DNA from: Yersinia canariae
Lineage (GTDB): Bacteria; Pseudomonadota; Gammaproteobacteria; Enterobacterales; Enterobacteriaceae
Reading direction: 5' to 3'
Assembly: GCF_009831415.1 (NCBI RefSeq)
Contig: NZ_CP043727.1
Coordinates: 2,790,001 to 2,854,000 of the forward strand
Length of the DNA stretch: 64,000 bases
Part shown: positions 55,768-64,000 of the stretch, piece after piece
Numbering within the stretch: position 1 is the stretch's first letter
Layout: each line of letters begins with the position of its first letter
Notes under the pieces: model-generated
What the model saw: only the letters and a program-made list of their open reading frames with translations
Told to the model about the DNA's origin: nothing
Databases searched by the model: none
Position numbers and translations under genes: made by a program

Positions 55768-58365
55768 TCATCTGCATATCACCTCTAACTGGCGGAACTC
55801 ACCTTTCGCCACAGCGCCACCGGGCAAGGTGTAATCAAAACCACAACTCTCACTCACGCCTTCCCCCCAAATCACCCGCAGATGACCAGTTGGCTGATTC
55901 ACCCGCACCATAGCTTGCCCACCCTGAGCGATATAGCCCACGCTGGCACCATTAGTATCTTTTACCTCTGCACCAAATGGCAGCGGCGTATTATCGGCAA
56001 GGCGACCGGTCAATAGCATTGAATAACCGCTGGAGGTATCAAACTTCATTAATGCAACCGCCCCGGCGGTGGGAGCCACACGCTGACTGGTCGTTTTAAA
56101 CTCTACATCCGACGATAAACCTTTGGGGTCAAGTTCAACATCATTCTGCCGGTATGGGCTTAAGTAAGGGACAACCGCGCGGCCCCGGCTATCAAGATAC
56201 ATAGCAGAATAATTGGCCACCCGCGCACCTGCGGCATCTGGCGCTTCAACAATCCCGACGGTATCTCCCAACGAGGAGGCAAATATCACACCGCCGCTGT
56301 AGGCGACAACACCACCAGACACGCTGGCACTCGCCTGATCGTAATTATTACTTTTTGAATAACTGCCGCCAATAGTCGCTTTAGGTGCCAACCAATTGCC
56401 ATTCACACCGAGGGTGTTATAGCTCCCATTATCATCAGTGCGATTATTCGCCGCTGAAACACCATAGTTAAATTGATTATCTTCACCCGCAGAACCTGAA
56501 ATGCCCGTTTGTATTGAACTGCTGCCACGTGCGTTGGCATAGCTAGAGCTTAAGCGCGGCGAACCACTTTGGGCCCCCAGTGGAATAGAAAGTGAGACAC
56601 TCAGTTGGTTATCCCAATCTCCCGTCGACATATTGCGCAGGCGATTTAACGCGACGTTATAACTCAGTGACTTATAATTATTATTATAGCCGAGTTGGAA
56701 ATTCATATCGCGCCGATAACCCCCCCAATAGTCCTGTGCATTCGCGTTAGCGTAAAATGAACCATAACCGTCTGGCAGGCCTTGAGTGATACTAATTTGT
56801 GCCTGATTACGGCGGCGATACTTAAAACTGTCATCATAATTAGTGCTATCAGCCGGCAGGCTTGAATTGAAGACCGGTCGGTTAACTTCACCATGTTGCA
56901 AATAGTCACGCATCCGCATGGCCTCCGCCGGGCTATAAAATCCGTCACTGGAATAATGGTAACTGGCGATAGTTAGGCTGGTATTGGTTTCCGGTAATGA
57001 TTTCGCGTAAGTCACCCCGACACTTTGGCCGTTCTGATCACTTTCGCCAGGTAATTTGGTCTGCGCCTGAGTCACATTGAATGCCAAAGCACCCAGTGAC
57101 GTATTAAACGCCAGTCCCGCAGATGCCGACAAATAACCTTCGGCTGCAACTACCCCACCATTTCCGGTAATTAAGTTGGATAATCCATGGCGCACCGTTC
57201 CCATAAATAAAGCAGGTTTTTCCACCATTGAATTATCGCGATATTCACCAGCCATCAATGAATAACGTGTCGTTCCCGGCCGTAACAATTCTGCAATTGA
57301 AGCAAAAGGCACGATGAAAGATTGCTCACTGCCATCCGCTTCGGTAATAGTGACATTAAGGTTACCCCCCTGACCTGTTGGGTAAAGATCGTCAATAGTA
57401 AAAGGCCCGGGAGGCACAGTGGTCTCGTAAATAGAACGGCCCTGCTGGCTGATAACAACCCGCGCATTGGTTCGCGCAGTACCCCGTACCACCGGCGCAT
57501 AACCGCGCTGAGAGTCAGCATACATGCGGTCATCCGAAGTAAGCTCGATGCCACGATAGCTAATGCTATCAAACACTTGGCCATCAGTATTTGAGTCGCC
57601 CAAGGTCATTTTACTGTAGAGGGACGGCACGGCACGCTGCAAATAAGTTGCTAGATTTTGATAATCAAAACCCTGACTGTCACTGCGATTCAAGGCACTG
57701 CGATAATATAAGCGCCAACTTTGCCAGTTAAAGCCGCCCAATAACCCAAGATACTGATAAGTCTGGCTACTGTTATCGGCCTGATTACTGCGATAACCCG
57801 CATAGTCATATTTTAAGGTCGCCGCCGTCACACCATCATCCCAATATTTAGGATTTACATAACCACGAGCCTGACGAACTAAATAAATCTGAGGAACCTG
57901 AATATCCAACCGTTGAGTATTCTCATCAAAGAGGGCATTCCCCCCTTCTAGAATATGGCTCAATGGCGAGCAAACACCGGTGCTTTCTAATTTCTTCAGA
58001 ATATCAGCAGGAATCTGTTCGGTATTAATACCCAACTCATCAAATAACGTTAAGTCAAAGCAGGGAGAAGCGACGTTAGATTCAGGCGATGGCAATTCGA
58101 AGCGCATATCTCGGCGTCCAATCCACTGCTCATTTAAATAGATATCAATACGGCGTTCACCCGGAGCAACAGGGTTACCCTCACTGTAACGCGCAGCATC
58201 GACGGAAAAACGGAGAAAAGAATCACTGAATTCAACGTGTTCAGGTTCTTCGGCGGCAGTTGATAAACTAAAAAACACGCCGCCCAAACTATATATGGCA
58301 AGGGATAATACCGAAAGATATTTCGGGCGCTCGCATTTTTTATTATACAGAAAATAACTAAGCAT
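55768..58365 (-). CDS. Outer membrane fimbrial usher (cluster 1)
   Basis: 865 residues, FimD/PapC family, with a signal sequence (LAIYSLGGVFFSLSTAAEEP). Order: N-terminal chaperone-binding domain with the Cys pair (SPCFDL...GVCSPL), a 24-strand barrel with plug (GRSIYETTVPPGPFTIDDLY), and C-terminal domains with GCGVSES-like EGVSESCGFDYTLP. It secretes and assembles the fimbria. It follows the first chaperone by 67 bases. No truncation. Confidence 0.95.
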   Translation of the reverse strand: MLSYFLYNKKCERPKYLSVLSLAIYSLGGVFFSLSTAAEEPEHVEFSDSFLRFSVDAARYSEGNPVAPGERRIDIYLNEQWIGRRDMRFELPSPESNVASPCFDLTLFDELGINTEQIPADILKKLESTGVCSPLSHILEGGNALFDENTQRLDIQVPQIYLVRQARGYVNPKYWDDGVTAATLKYDYAGYRSNQADNSSQTYQYLGLLGGFNWQSWRLYYRSALNRSDSQGFDYQNLATYLQRAVPSLYSKMTLGDSNTDGQVFDSISYRGIELTSDDRMYADSQRGYAPVVRGTARTNARVVISQQGRSIYETTVPPGPFTIDDLYPTGQGGNLNVTITEADGSEQSFIVPFASIAELLRPGTTRYSLMAGEYRDNSMVEKPALFMGTVRHGLSNLITGNGGVVAAEGYLSASAGLAFNTSLGALAFNVTQAQTKLPGESDQNGQSVGVTYAKSLPETNTSLTIASYHYSSDGFYSPAEAMRMRDYLQHGEVNRPVFNSSLPADSTNYDDSFKYRRRNQAQISITQGLPDGYGSFYANANAQDYWGGYRRDMNFQLGYNNNYKSLSYNVALNRLRNMSTGDWDNQLSVSLSIPLGAQSGSPRLSSSYANARGSSSIQTGISGSAGEDNQFNYGVSAANNRTDDNGSYNTLGVNGNWLAPKATIGGSYSKSNNYDQASASVSGGVVAYSGGVIFASSLGDTVGIVEAPDAAGARVANYSAMYLDSRGRAVVPYLSPYRQNDVELDPKGLSSDVEFKTTSQRVAPTAGAVALMKFDTSSGYSMLLTGRLADNTPLPFGAEVKDTNGASVGYIAQGGQAMVRVNQPTGHLRVIWGEGVSESCGFDYTLPGGAVAKGEFRQLEVICR

Positions 58366-58432
58366 TATGTCGAGGCCATTAAATGATATATAAAATAAAA
58401 ATACCGCAGGAAGTTATTAATTATATTTATGT

Positions 58433-59179
58433 TTATATTTTCGTCAGCTGTTGAGTTCCCTGAGTCTCACCACCTTGATCATTAATAATAGAGTAAAAAA
58501 CTTGTGTCATATTGTTAATTGAACCTTTAGCTGAAACTGATAAACTAAGCTCACCAAAAGGCGCGACCATCTTATTATTCAACTGACTTAAGCTGGCTAA
58601 GATGGGTTTGTCTTTTGCTGTGCGAAACTCCAACTTTCTAAAGGTAATATAATAAGGGGATGAATTTTTTATGACTAACTGATTACCTTTCAGAGAGAAC
58701 GTCAGGTTTTTAATCGCTTGCTCTGACGACATAGCTAGCCCTTCAGGGCGATAAAACATTTTAATTCGGGTACGAAAAGCTAATTGTAATTTATTCTCTT
58801 CACCACTCGCACTTTTGGTTGGTTTAGGCGGAATTTCTAATAAATTAAACCAAAAAAGTGTTTCGCGATCTGCGGCTAAACCACTACCGGTTCGAAATAA
58901 ACGAATAGTTTGATCCCTTTTAGGATCTAAACGAATAACGGGTGGAGTGACATTAAACGGCACCTTAATAGCCTCTGGGCGCGCATTCGCATCACCAGTA
59001 TCAATCCAGGCTTGCAGAAGAACAGGCATATTACCCGTATTAGAAACCTTCACTATGGCTTCACGCTGTTTCTCATCGTAAATAACACGAGTACCACTGA
59101 TCATCACTTCAGCGCGAACAACTGTCGTCACGAACAGGAGTGTTAAAAGAGTCAATGTGGTAATTAATGTTTTACGCAT
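58433..59179 (-). CDS. Fimbrial periplasmic chaperone (first of cluster 1)
   Basis: 248 residues with a signal peptide (TLLTLLFVTTVVRA-EV). The PapD landmarks are the conserved Arg in SGTRVIYDEKQ, the signature DRETLFWFNLLEIPPKP, and RTRIKMFYRPEGLA with the anchoring Lys. It stabilises pilins and delivers them to the usher. It lies between the major subunit and usher genes, the standard position. Confidence 0.94.
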   Translation of the reverse strand: MRKTLITTLTLLTLLFVTTVVRAEVMISGTRVIYDEKQREAIVKVSNTGNMPVLLQAWIDTGDANARPEAIKVPFNVTPPVIRLDPKRDQTIRLFRTGSGLAADRETLFWFNLLEIPPKPTKSASGEENKLQLAFRTRIKMFYRPEGLAMSSEQAIKNLTFSLKGNQLVIKNSSPYYITFRKLEFRTAKDKPILASLSQLNNKMVAPFGELSLSVSAKGSINNMTQVFYSIINDQGGETQGTQQLTKI

Positions 59180-59294
59180 GATATTTCCAATCGTTGGGCC
59201 AATAAAACTGGGAGCAATAAGCTCCCATGTTGCAACAGTTAGTCTTCGCTATTAACAAGCACCACTATCAGTTGCGCTTAATCACAGGCTTTCA

Positions 59295-59831
59295 TTAATC
59301 ATAAACAATAGTATAGTCGACTTGAGTCGTGACTGTGCCCGGCCCAACTGAAGCTGTATTGGCATAATATTGTGCATAGTAGTTTAGTGTCGTGCCACCA
59401 CTAGAAATATCGCCTACTACACCCCCTTGCCCAGCACTGCCGACCATAATCGGTGCAATGTTTTTGTTTAATAGACGGACCTGAACACCTGTTGCAGTGC
59501 CATCACTGTTCAGGCGGCCAGTCGTCATTTCTACTTTAGCACCGGGCTCAAAGTAAGCATAAGCGTTGTTCAATGTCACCCCGGTACAACCTGACAGTAC
59601 AATATTGAATGGTGTGGTACCGGCGACAGAATCGATAGTGCTCAATGCACTGGCCGAGATTGTCGGTAATACTACTGTCGCATCTTTGGTGCCATTATTG
59701 ACTGCTATGCCGCATGTCGTATCGGTAATTTGACCATTAATCGTAATAGTGCCGTCTGCGGCAATAGCTGACTGCACAATAAATACGCCAGCAATAGCGG
59801 CTATTAATACATTGCTAGTTTTGATTTTCAT
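59295..59831 (-). CDS. Major fimbrial subunit, type 1 pilin family (cluster 1)
   Basis: 178 residues with a signal peptide (VLIAAIAGVFIVQSAIA-AD). The N-terminal GTITINGQITDTTCGIAVNN contains the donor strand and first Cys; the second Cys is in VLSGCTG; the C-terminal beta-strand ends DYTIVYD with the penultimate Tyr typical of chaperone binding. It is the first gene of the operon, with a GGGGAAG RBS, and probably forms the shaft. Confidence 0.93.
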   Translation of the reverse strand: MKIKTSNVLIAAIAGVFIVQSAIAADGTITINGQITDTTCGIAVNNGTKDATVVLPTISASALSTIDSVAGTTPFNIVLSGCTGVTLNNAYAYFEPGAKVEMTTGRLNSDGTATGVQVRLLNKNIAPIMVGSAGQGGVVGDISSGGTTLNYYAQYYANTASVGPGTVTTQVDYTIVYD

Positions 59832-60433
59832 GTTTACTTCCCCGTGCTTAAATAGATTTAAACTAAAAGTTTTAATTAGGATTTATATCCTGAATCAGTG
59901 AAGTCCGATTTCATTATGGCTATTATTTCACCATTTAAAATATTGTCAATTCAGCCAAAAATGTAAAGCCATCAACTTTCAGTTAAATATTAAGAATAAT
60001 TATAATCAGGTAAAAGAATAAATGAACTCACCTGTATGAAACATCCAAATTAACGTAAGAAATTTCATACAAAATTGCACCTCAAGGAAAAAACTCACTA
60101 TATGCAAAGTAAAAAGACCAACAAAAAATTAATATAAAACATAGCAATAGGACTTTTCTCAACCCCATAACTAGCAATAACACGTATTTCTCGTATTACA
60201 CCAATAAATAGAGTGCCGTGAATATTCTAAAAATGATATTTACATAAAATTTACGTTTTAAATGTAAAAAATTTTTTGTTTTTTTCATACCATATAAGTT
60301 TTAACAGTGTTTTTTATAAAAGATAACATAATAATCACTTTCATCTTATTTTTAAAAAGAATGATTATCAATTACTGCCACACCAAAATTTAAAATAGTC
60401 TTTTAATGATAGGATAACCCCGTCAGTTCTAAT
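59832..60433. other. AT-rich gap between fimbrial clusters
   Basis: About 600 bases, strikingly AT-rich, with no gene. It must contain the cluster 1 promoter. Poly-A/T tracts, for example AAAAAATTTTTT near 60266, suggest H-NS binding. I looked for inverted repeats of a phase-variation switch and found none that were convincing. Confidence 0.6.
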
Positions 60434-60457
60434 AAAAAAGCGGCCATGACAGGCCGC
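60434..60457 (-). terminator. Terminator of fimbrial cluster 2
   Basis: GCGGCC (60440-60445) and GGCCGC (60452-60457) with a 6-base loop. On the minus strand the stem is followed by TTTTTT. It lies about 35 bases beyond the stop of the cluster 2 chaperone gene. Confidence 0.85.
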
Positions 60458-60490
60458 CTTTCATTTTTGACGCGCAAAGCTAATAATGTA

Positions 60491-61234
60491 TTAACGTGTT
60501 ACTGGAACACTCACTTCCGGTTGCACAAAACCATAGCGGCTCAGTGGAGTGATTTTAACTGAAGCAGGTGATGATTTAATCGCAAATTGCTTGGTCGTGC
60601 CCGGCATAATATAAGGGCTACCCAATGGGACAACTTCATTGCTCGGGACTAAAATCACCTGAGGGCCAAGGCGCACCACATGCTTACCAGGGTTCTTAAT
60701 AATTAAGTTATTACCTGATGTGGATAAAACCAGTTCTTGCCAAGGTGTTTTAATCTGTGGCACTGAATTTGGCTGAATAAGAAAACCAATTTCCTGACGA
60801 ATTGGCATTACTGTCGCGTTTCCCGGCACCTGTTCAACACCTTCAAATGAGGCTTTTAACAAGACTTCTGAATCCAGTACAGTGCCCTTCTTCAAGACAA
60901 AGTTAACCTGCTGGCTTTGTCCTGCATCAATTCGTGTTACTGGCGGGGAAATCAAAATTTGCTTACTAAGATTTTTACCATCTAAGTCGACTAATTTAGT
61001 CACCAACAGTATTGGGTTGGCAGAGGTGTTCTCAATAGTGAAGCTGGTACGACCATCACTTTCTTTCAAGATGACGGTAGTGCTTTCTAATTTGAAAGAT
61101 GCATAGGATGCCAAACTCCAACAGCTTAATAACACTAGCAAATTGAATATAAAAAACGATTTGAAACGTTTGAAGATATGAGAGTATGCAGATATTGTAT
61201 TAACACTGCTATGACTAACCATCGTATTTTTCAT
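60491..61234 (-). CDS. Divergent fimbrial chaperone (cluster 2)
   Basis: 247 residues. It has an N-terminal export signal (FFIFNLLVLLSCWSLASYAS) and an Ig-like first domain (VILKESDGRTSFTIENTSAN; ISPPVTRIDAGQSQQVNFVL). It lacks the DRE(S/T)-(L/M)FW signature of the PapD proteins in cluster 1; the corresponding stretch is VLDSEVLLKASFEGVEQVP. It therefore belongs to a different chaperone clade, but its place after an usher and its domain pattern support the role. RBS AGGATC precedes the ATG. Confidence 0.82.
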   Translation of the reverse strand: MKNTMVSHSSVNTISAYSHIFKRFKSFFIFNLLVLLSCWSLASYASFKLESTTVILKESDGRTSFTIENTSANPILLVTKLVDLDGKNLSKQILISPPVTRIDAGQSQQVNFVLKKGTVLDSEVLLKASFEGVEQVPGNATVMPIRQEIGFLIQPNSVPQIKTPWQELVLSTSGNNLIIKNPGKHVVRLGPQVILVPSNEVVPLGSPYIMPGTTKQFAIKSSPASVKITPLSRYGFVQPEVSVPVTR

Positions 61235-61292
61235 AATAGATCCTATGTCTAAAAATATTTACTAAGTATTTGCTTGCCCGACAATTCTAACG

Positions 61293-63671
61293 TCAATGAC
61301 ATACCGCGTCGGCAACTTCATACAATGAATCCGAATCAAACTTATCCGGTTCAACATAACTCACAACACATTCATTAAGGTTAGTGGCTTTAACCCGTAA
61401 TGTTGTACCAATCGCTTTGTTTTCCAACATAAAGTTACCATCACCAATAATGGTTCCCAAGAAATTCCCCTTTTGATCAAGCACATTGGCCCCCACCGGT
61501 AACATTTCGCCATTACTGTCACGAATACTCAGCAATAATTGCCGGGTTTCGGTTGCCTCAAAATTACGGGTAGCAACGGTGCCCCGGGTCATCTTCAAAT
61601 CAGCACTGGTGCTGTTAAGACGAATATTCAGTGGCAATGTTTTCGTACTTATCTGTGCTTTTGATGCCGTATAGGGCATCACTGATGGCAATAGTGCCGT
61701 CCCGGCATAATCGGTAATCGACGTCCCGCTACTCGGCGAAGACACCCGCAAATTTGATTGTTTCGGTACATTTACCACCGCAAAAGTATCGCCAATTGCC
61801 GATGAAGAAGTGGCAAACGTACTATTTGCATACGCCATTGAACCATTGGCCGAGACATAAGCTGACCGGCTATTATTCGTTGCCTGAGAAACCCCACCAG
61901 CCAATTGTGTATAAGCCGTGTTCATATTCAGTGCCCCATTAATACGCCGCTGACTATCACTGCCGGTTATCCCTACCGTGTACCCTTTATTGTCACCCCA
62001 GCGGCCTTGATAGGTGCTACCTAAGGTCATATTGCCATTGTTACGCTGCATCCGGCCACTAAGTGACCCTGTGCCCAATGGCATACTGATGCCGACATAG
62101 ACTGCATTTTGCCCCTGCGATGTTGATTGAAAACTGAGCGTAGTCGTTACCCGACCAAATTGCTCACTGGCAGAGAATGTGTGGGAAACACTATCAGCCG
62201 CCTGATAATACATATTATTAGACAAAACATAGGAAAATGCGCCCCAACGAGGATGTGCCCACGTCATAGCTGCCGATGTCGAGTTCTTCAATTTGCCATA
62301 CATCAGGTCATTCAGATTATTGCCACTGCTCAAAGCATTATCCGGTGACCAGTATTTAGACGAGTCATATACCGTAGATAGTGAAGCACTCAAATTACCA
62401 TTAATTGCCACCTGATTTTGTAAGGTGACCTGATAACCTTGCCCTGCCTCTTTGGTATTGCTAAAACCTGCCGCCGCCGAGAACCAGGCATTATCTAATC
62501 CGCTATAGAGATTTTGCACATTGATATTTTGATAATCAGCGGAAAATAGCCCGGCAGAAGTCACCCGCAATGTATTTGTGGGGCTAAAAGACATTTCGCC
62601 CGACCCTAATAACGGCGATTTACTTTCACTCTCATTCAGGTTATCGCGATAGCGGCCCAGCCCGAGTTGGTAAGTGGTTGCTTGCTGTTCAAAATTAGGG
62701 TCAAGGGCATTCGAAACCGTAAAATGCTGCTGGCTACCATCTTCTTCAATAACGTCAACATCGGTTACGACTCCACTGGAAAAGTTACTGATATTGGACA
62801 ATGAGAAAGGGCCAGGTGGCACGACAGTACGGTAAATAACACGCCCACGCTGGCGAACCTCAATGGTGGCATTAGTATTAGCAATCCCTTCGATGGGCAC
62901 GACCAACTGCGTATTATTCAGTTGAGCATTATCGGAATATAGTTGGGCACCAATGATTGGCAATCCGGAATAAGTATCTCCGACTAAACCAAATTCACCC
63001 AATTGGACTACTGATTTCAATGATTCCACTGCGCGTAAGGCGTAAGTTTCCTGATTATCGTAGTGACCAATACCTTGGTTATAAGTATAGGAACCTCGGT
63101 TACGTAACACCCAATTGTTAAAATTAATGCCCGGCTGAAATTGCCCCTGAAATAAATTAAGATTATCGCTATTACTCTCAATTCGCTGGCCGAACAGATT
63201 ATAATTTAGTAACAAAGCATGACCGCCACTTTGATAATCACTGTTTTCCATTTCAGGATCAAATGCCTCTTGGGGCAACGTCATTTCAACCCGAAATTGA
63301 CCGGGAAATAGCTTTATCGCCACACCCGGCCATAGAGCTTCAAGATTCTCACAACTCTCGCCACTCTCTTTATGGCGTAATTTCAATGCAATCAGTAATT
63401 TTCGATCTGCACATAAATTACCCTCACTGTCGAAGGTTGCTTCAATATGGTAGGTTTTATTAGCATTAACAATAATAGCGACATCGTGCTGACCGGGTAA
63501 AAACTTATCCTGAGTGCTAAAGAAATTTGCTAATTCCGCCGAGTACCCCAAACCTTCCAGTGTTTTTATGTCAAACGCCACCGCTCCCTCTTTTGTTGCG
63601 GATAAAACCGCTACAGGGAAAAGAGATAAAAAGAATGCTGTAAGCGAAAATGAAACGCAACGCGCAAACAC
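61293..63671 (-). CDS. Outer membrane fimbrial usher (cluster 2)
   Basis: 792 residues from a GTG with AGGA eight bases upstream, shorter than the 865 of the cluster 1 usher. Signal peptide (SLTAFFLSLFPVAVLSA). The N-terminal domain (GLGYSAELANFFSTQDKFLP) and Cys pair (LCADRK...ESCENL), barrel and plug (GRVIYRTVVPPGPFSLSNIS) and C-terminal domain (LNECVVSYVEP) are present. The clade differs from FimD; with its unusual chaperone it probably builds a thin or non-classical fimbria. Confidence 0.9.
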   Translation of the reverse strand: MFARCVSFSLTAFFLSLFPVAVLSATKEGAVAFDIKTLEGLGYSAELANFFSTQDKFLPGQHDVAIIVNANKTYHIEATFDSEGNLCADRKLLIALKLRHKESGESCENLEALWPGVAIKLFPGQFRVEMTLPQEAFDPEMENSDYQSGGHALLLNYNLFGQRIESNSDNLNLFQGQFQPGINFNNWVLRNRGSYTYNQGIGHYDNQETYALRAVESLKSVVQLGEFGLVGDTYSGLPIIGAQLYSDNAQLNNTQLVVPIEGIANTNATIEVRQRGRVIYRTVVPPGPFSLSNISNFSSGVVTDVDVIEEDGSQQHFTVSNALDPNFEQQATTYQLGLGRYRDNLNESESKSPLLGSGEMSFSPTNTLRVTSAGLFSADYQNINVQNLYSGLDNAWFSAAAGFSNTKEAGQGYQVTLQNQVAINGNLSASLSTVYDSSKYWSPDNALSSGNNLNDLMYGKLKNSTSAAMTWAHPRWGAFSYVLSNNMYYQAADSVSHTFSASEQFGRVTTTLSFQSTSQGQNAVYVGISMPLGTGSLSGRMQRNNGNMTLGSTYQGRWGDNKGYTVGITGSDSQRRINGALNMNTAYTQLAGGVSQATNNSRSAYVSANGSMAYANSTFATSSSAIGDTFAVVNVPKQSNLRVSSPSSGTSITDYAGTALLPSVMPYTASKAQISTKTLPLNIRLNSTSADLKMTRGTVATRNFEATETRQLLLSIRDSNGEMLPVGANVLDQKGNFLGTIIGDGNFMLENKAIGTTLRVKATNLNECVVSYVEPDKFDSDSLYEVADAVCH

Positions 63672-63790
63672 AGTGGTGTCCTAAAAGTATGGGAAACGAG
63701 TGAATTAAGAGGCAATATTGTTTTATAAAATAGAGAGTACACAAGACCACTGAAAATTGAAAATAGTCTTGTGGATAGGATTTTTATGAA

Positions 63791-64000
63791 CTAAATACCA
63801 AAAGCAAAATTCATGGTTGTAGAACCATCAATATTGATATTTTCAGTGATAGCCCCCCCCATCGTGGTTGAACCTGCTAATGTCGGGGTTATCGTAAAGT
63901 CGGCACTAAATACTTTACCTGCTTTCGCCGTGGTAGCACTTTCAGACCAGCCAAAGCGGAAGTTATTGGTTAATGTCTCCAACGTATGCCCACCTTGTAA
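63791..64000 (-). CDS. Probable fimbrial subunit (cluster 2), N-terminus outside window
   Basis: The minus strand is open from the window edge to a TAA at 63791, giving the last 69 residues. The segment is Thr/Ser/Gly-rich with alternating hydrophobic residues (KAGKVFSADFTITPTLAGST) and ends INIDGSTTMNFAFGI, compatible with a pilin C-terminal beta-strand for chaperone contact. It precedes the usher gene by 119 bases in transcription order. The truncation is due to the window edge. Identity as pilin rests mainly on context. Confidence 0.65.
   Translation of the reverse strand, partial: LQGGHTLETLTNNFRFGWSESATTAKAGKVFSADFTITPTLAGSTTMGGAITENINIDGSTTMNFAFGI

Overview
The window is chromosomal DNA of an enterobacterium and reads as Yersinia, most likely the Y. 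enterocolitica group or a related environmental species. The pointers are: the flgA-flgMN-flhBAE-che-flhDC arrangement; an AppA-type phytase of 441 residues, the size I recall for Yersinia phytases; a Kdo hydroxylase of the kind described from Y. pestis; Salmonella-like mgtC and mgtB; and an interspersed palindromic repeat of a type I know from Yersinia. The species call rests on recalled family similarity, not on a search. I saw no rRNA, tRNA, CRISPR array, prophage or complete insertion sequence.

Bases 1-25400 are one flagellar and chemotaxis block. The rod/hook operon flgBCDEFGHI runs on the minus strand and leaves the window inside flgI. flgA and flgMN run the other way. Then, on the minus strand, come flhBAE, the tap-like receptor-cheRBYZ group, a tar/tsr-like receptor, motAB-cheAW and the master regulator flhDC. 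Regulatory logic is visible: near-perfect FliA (sigma-28) promoters before flgM, before the tar/tsr-like receptor and, inside the end of flhC, before motA; and a perfect CRP site plus an RcsAB-like box before flhD. A 47-codon gene for a small secreted peptide with a strong ribosome binding site sits between flgN and flhE.

Bases 26400-35200 carry uspC, curA, the Mg2+/virulence genes mgtC and mgtB, a third chemoreceptor, dsrB and a cold-shock gene. The mgtC leader is about 480 bases long. It has a textbook PhoP box, a 13-codon leader ORF and hairpins; a second 13-codon ORF with a strong RBS lies between mgtC and mgtB.

Bases 35700-47800 are metabolic and envelope genes: lacI-lacZ with an almost E. 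coli-like operator but no lacY or lacA, a quinone oxidoreductase, ylaC, an Lrp-type regulator, kdoO, a 66-residue unknown, appA phytase, a stand-alone glgC and a 30-residue membrane peptide.

Bases 47870-53500 form a six-gene minus-strand operon that extends the E. coli ynbABCD set with an acyltransferase and an unknown membrane protein. Together it looks like a self-contained phospholipid synthesis or modification pathway of unknown product. Bases 53746-64000 hold two chaperone-usher fimbrial clusters: a complete five-gene one with two chaperones and a tip adhesin, and a second, divergent one cut by the window end.
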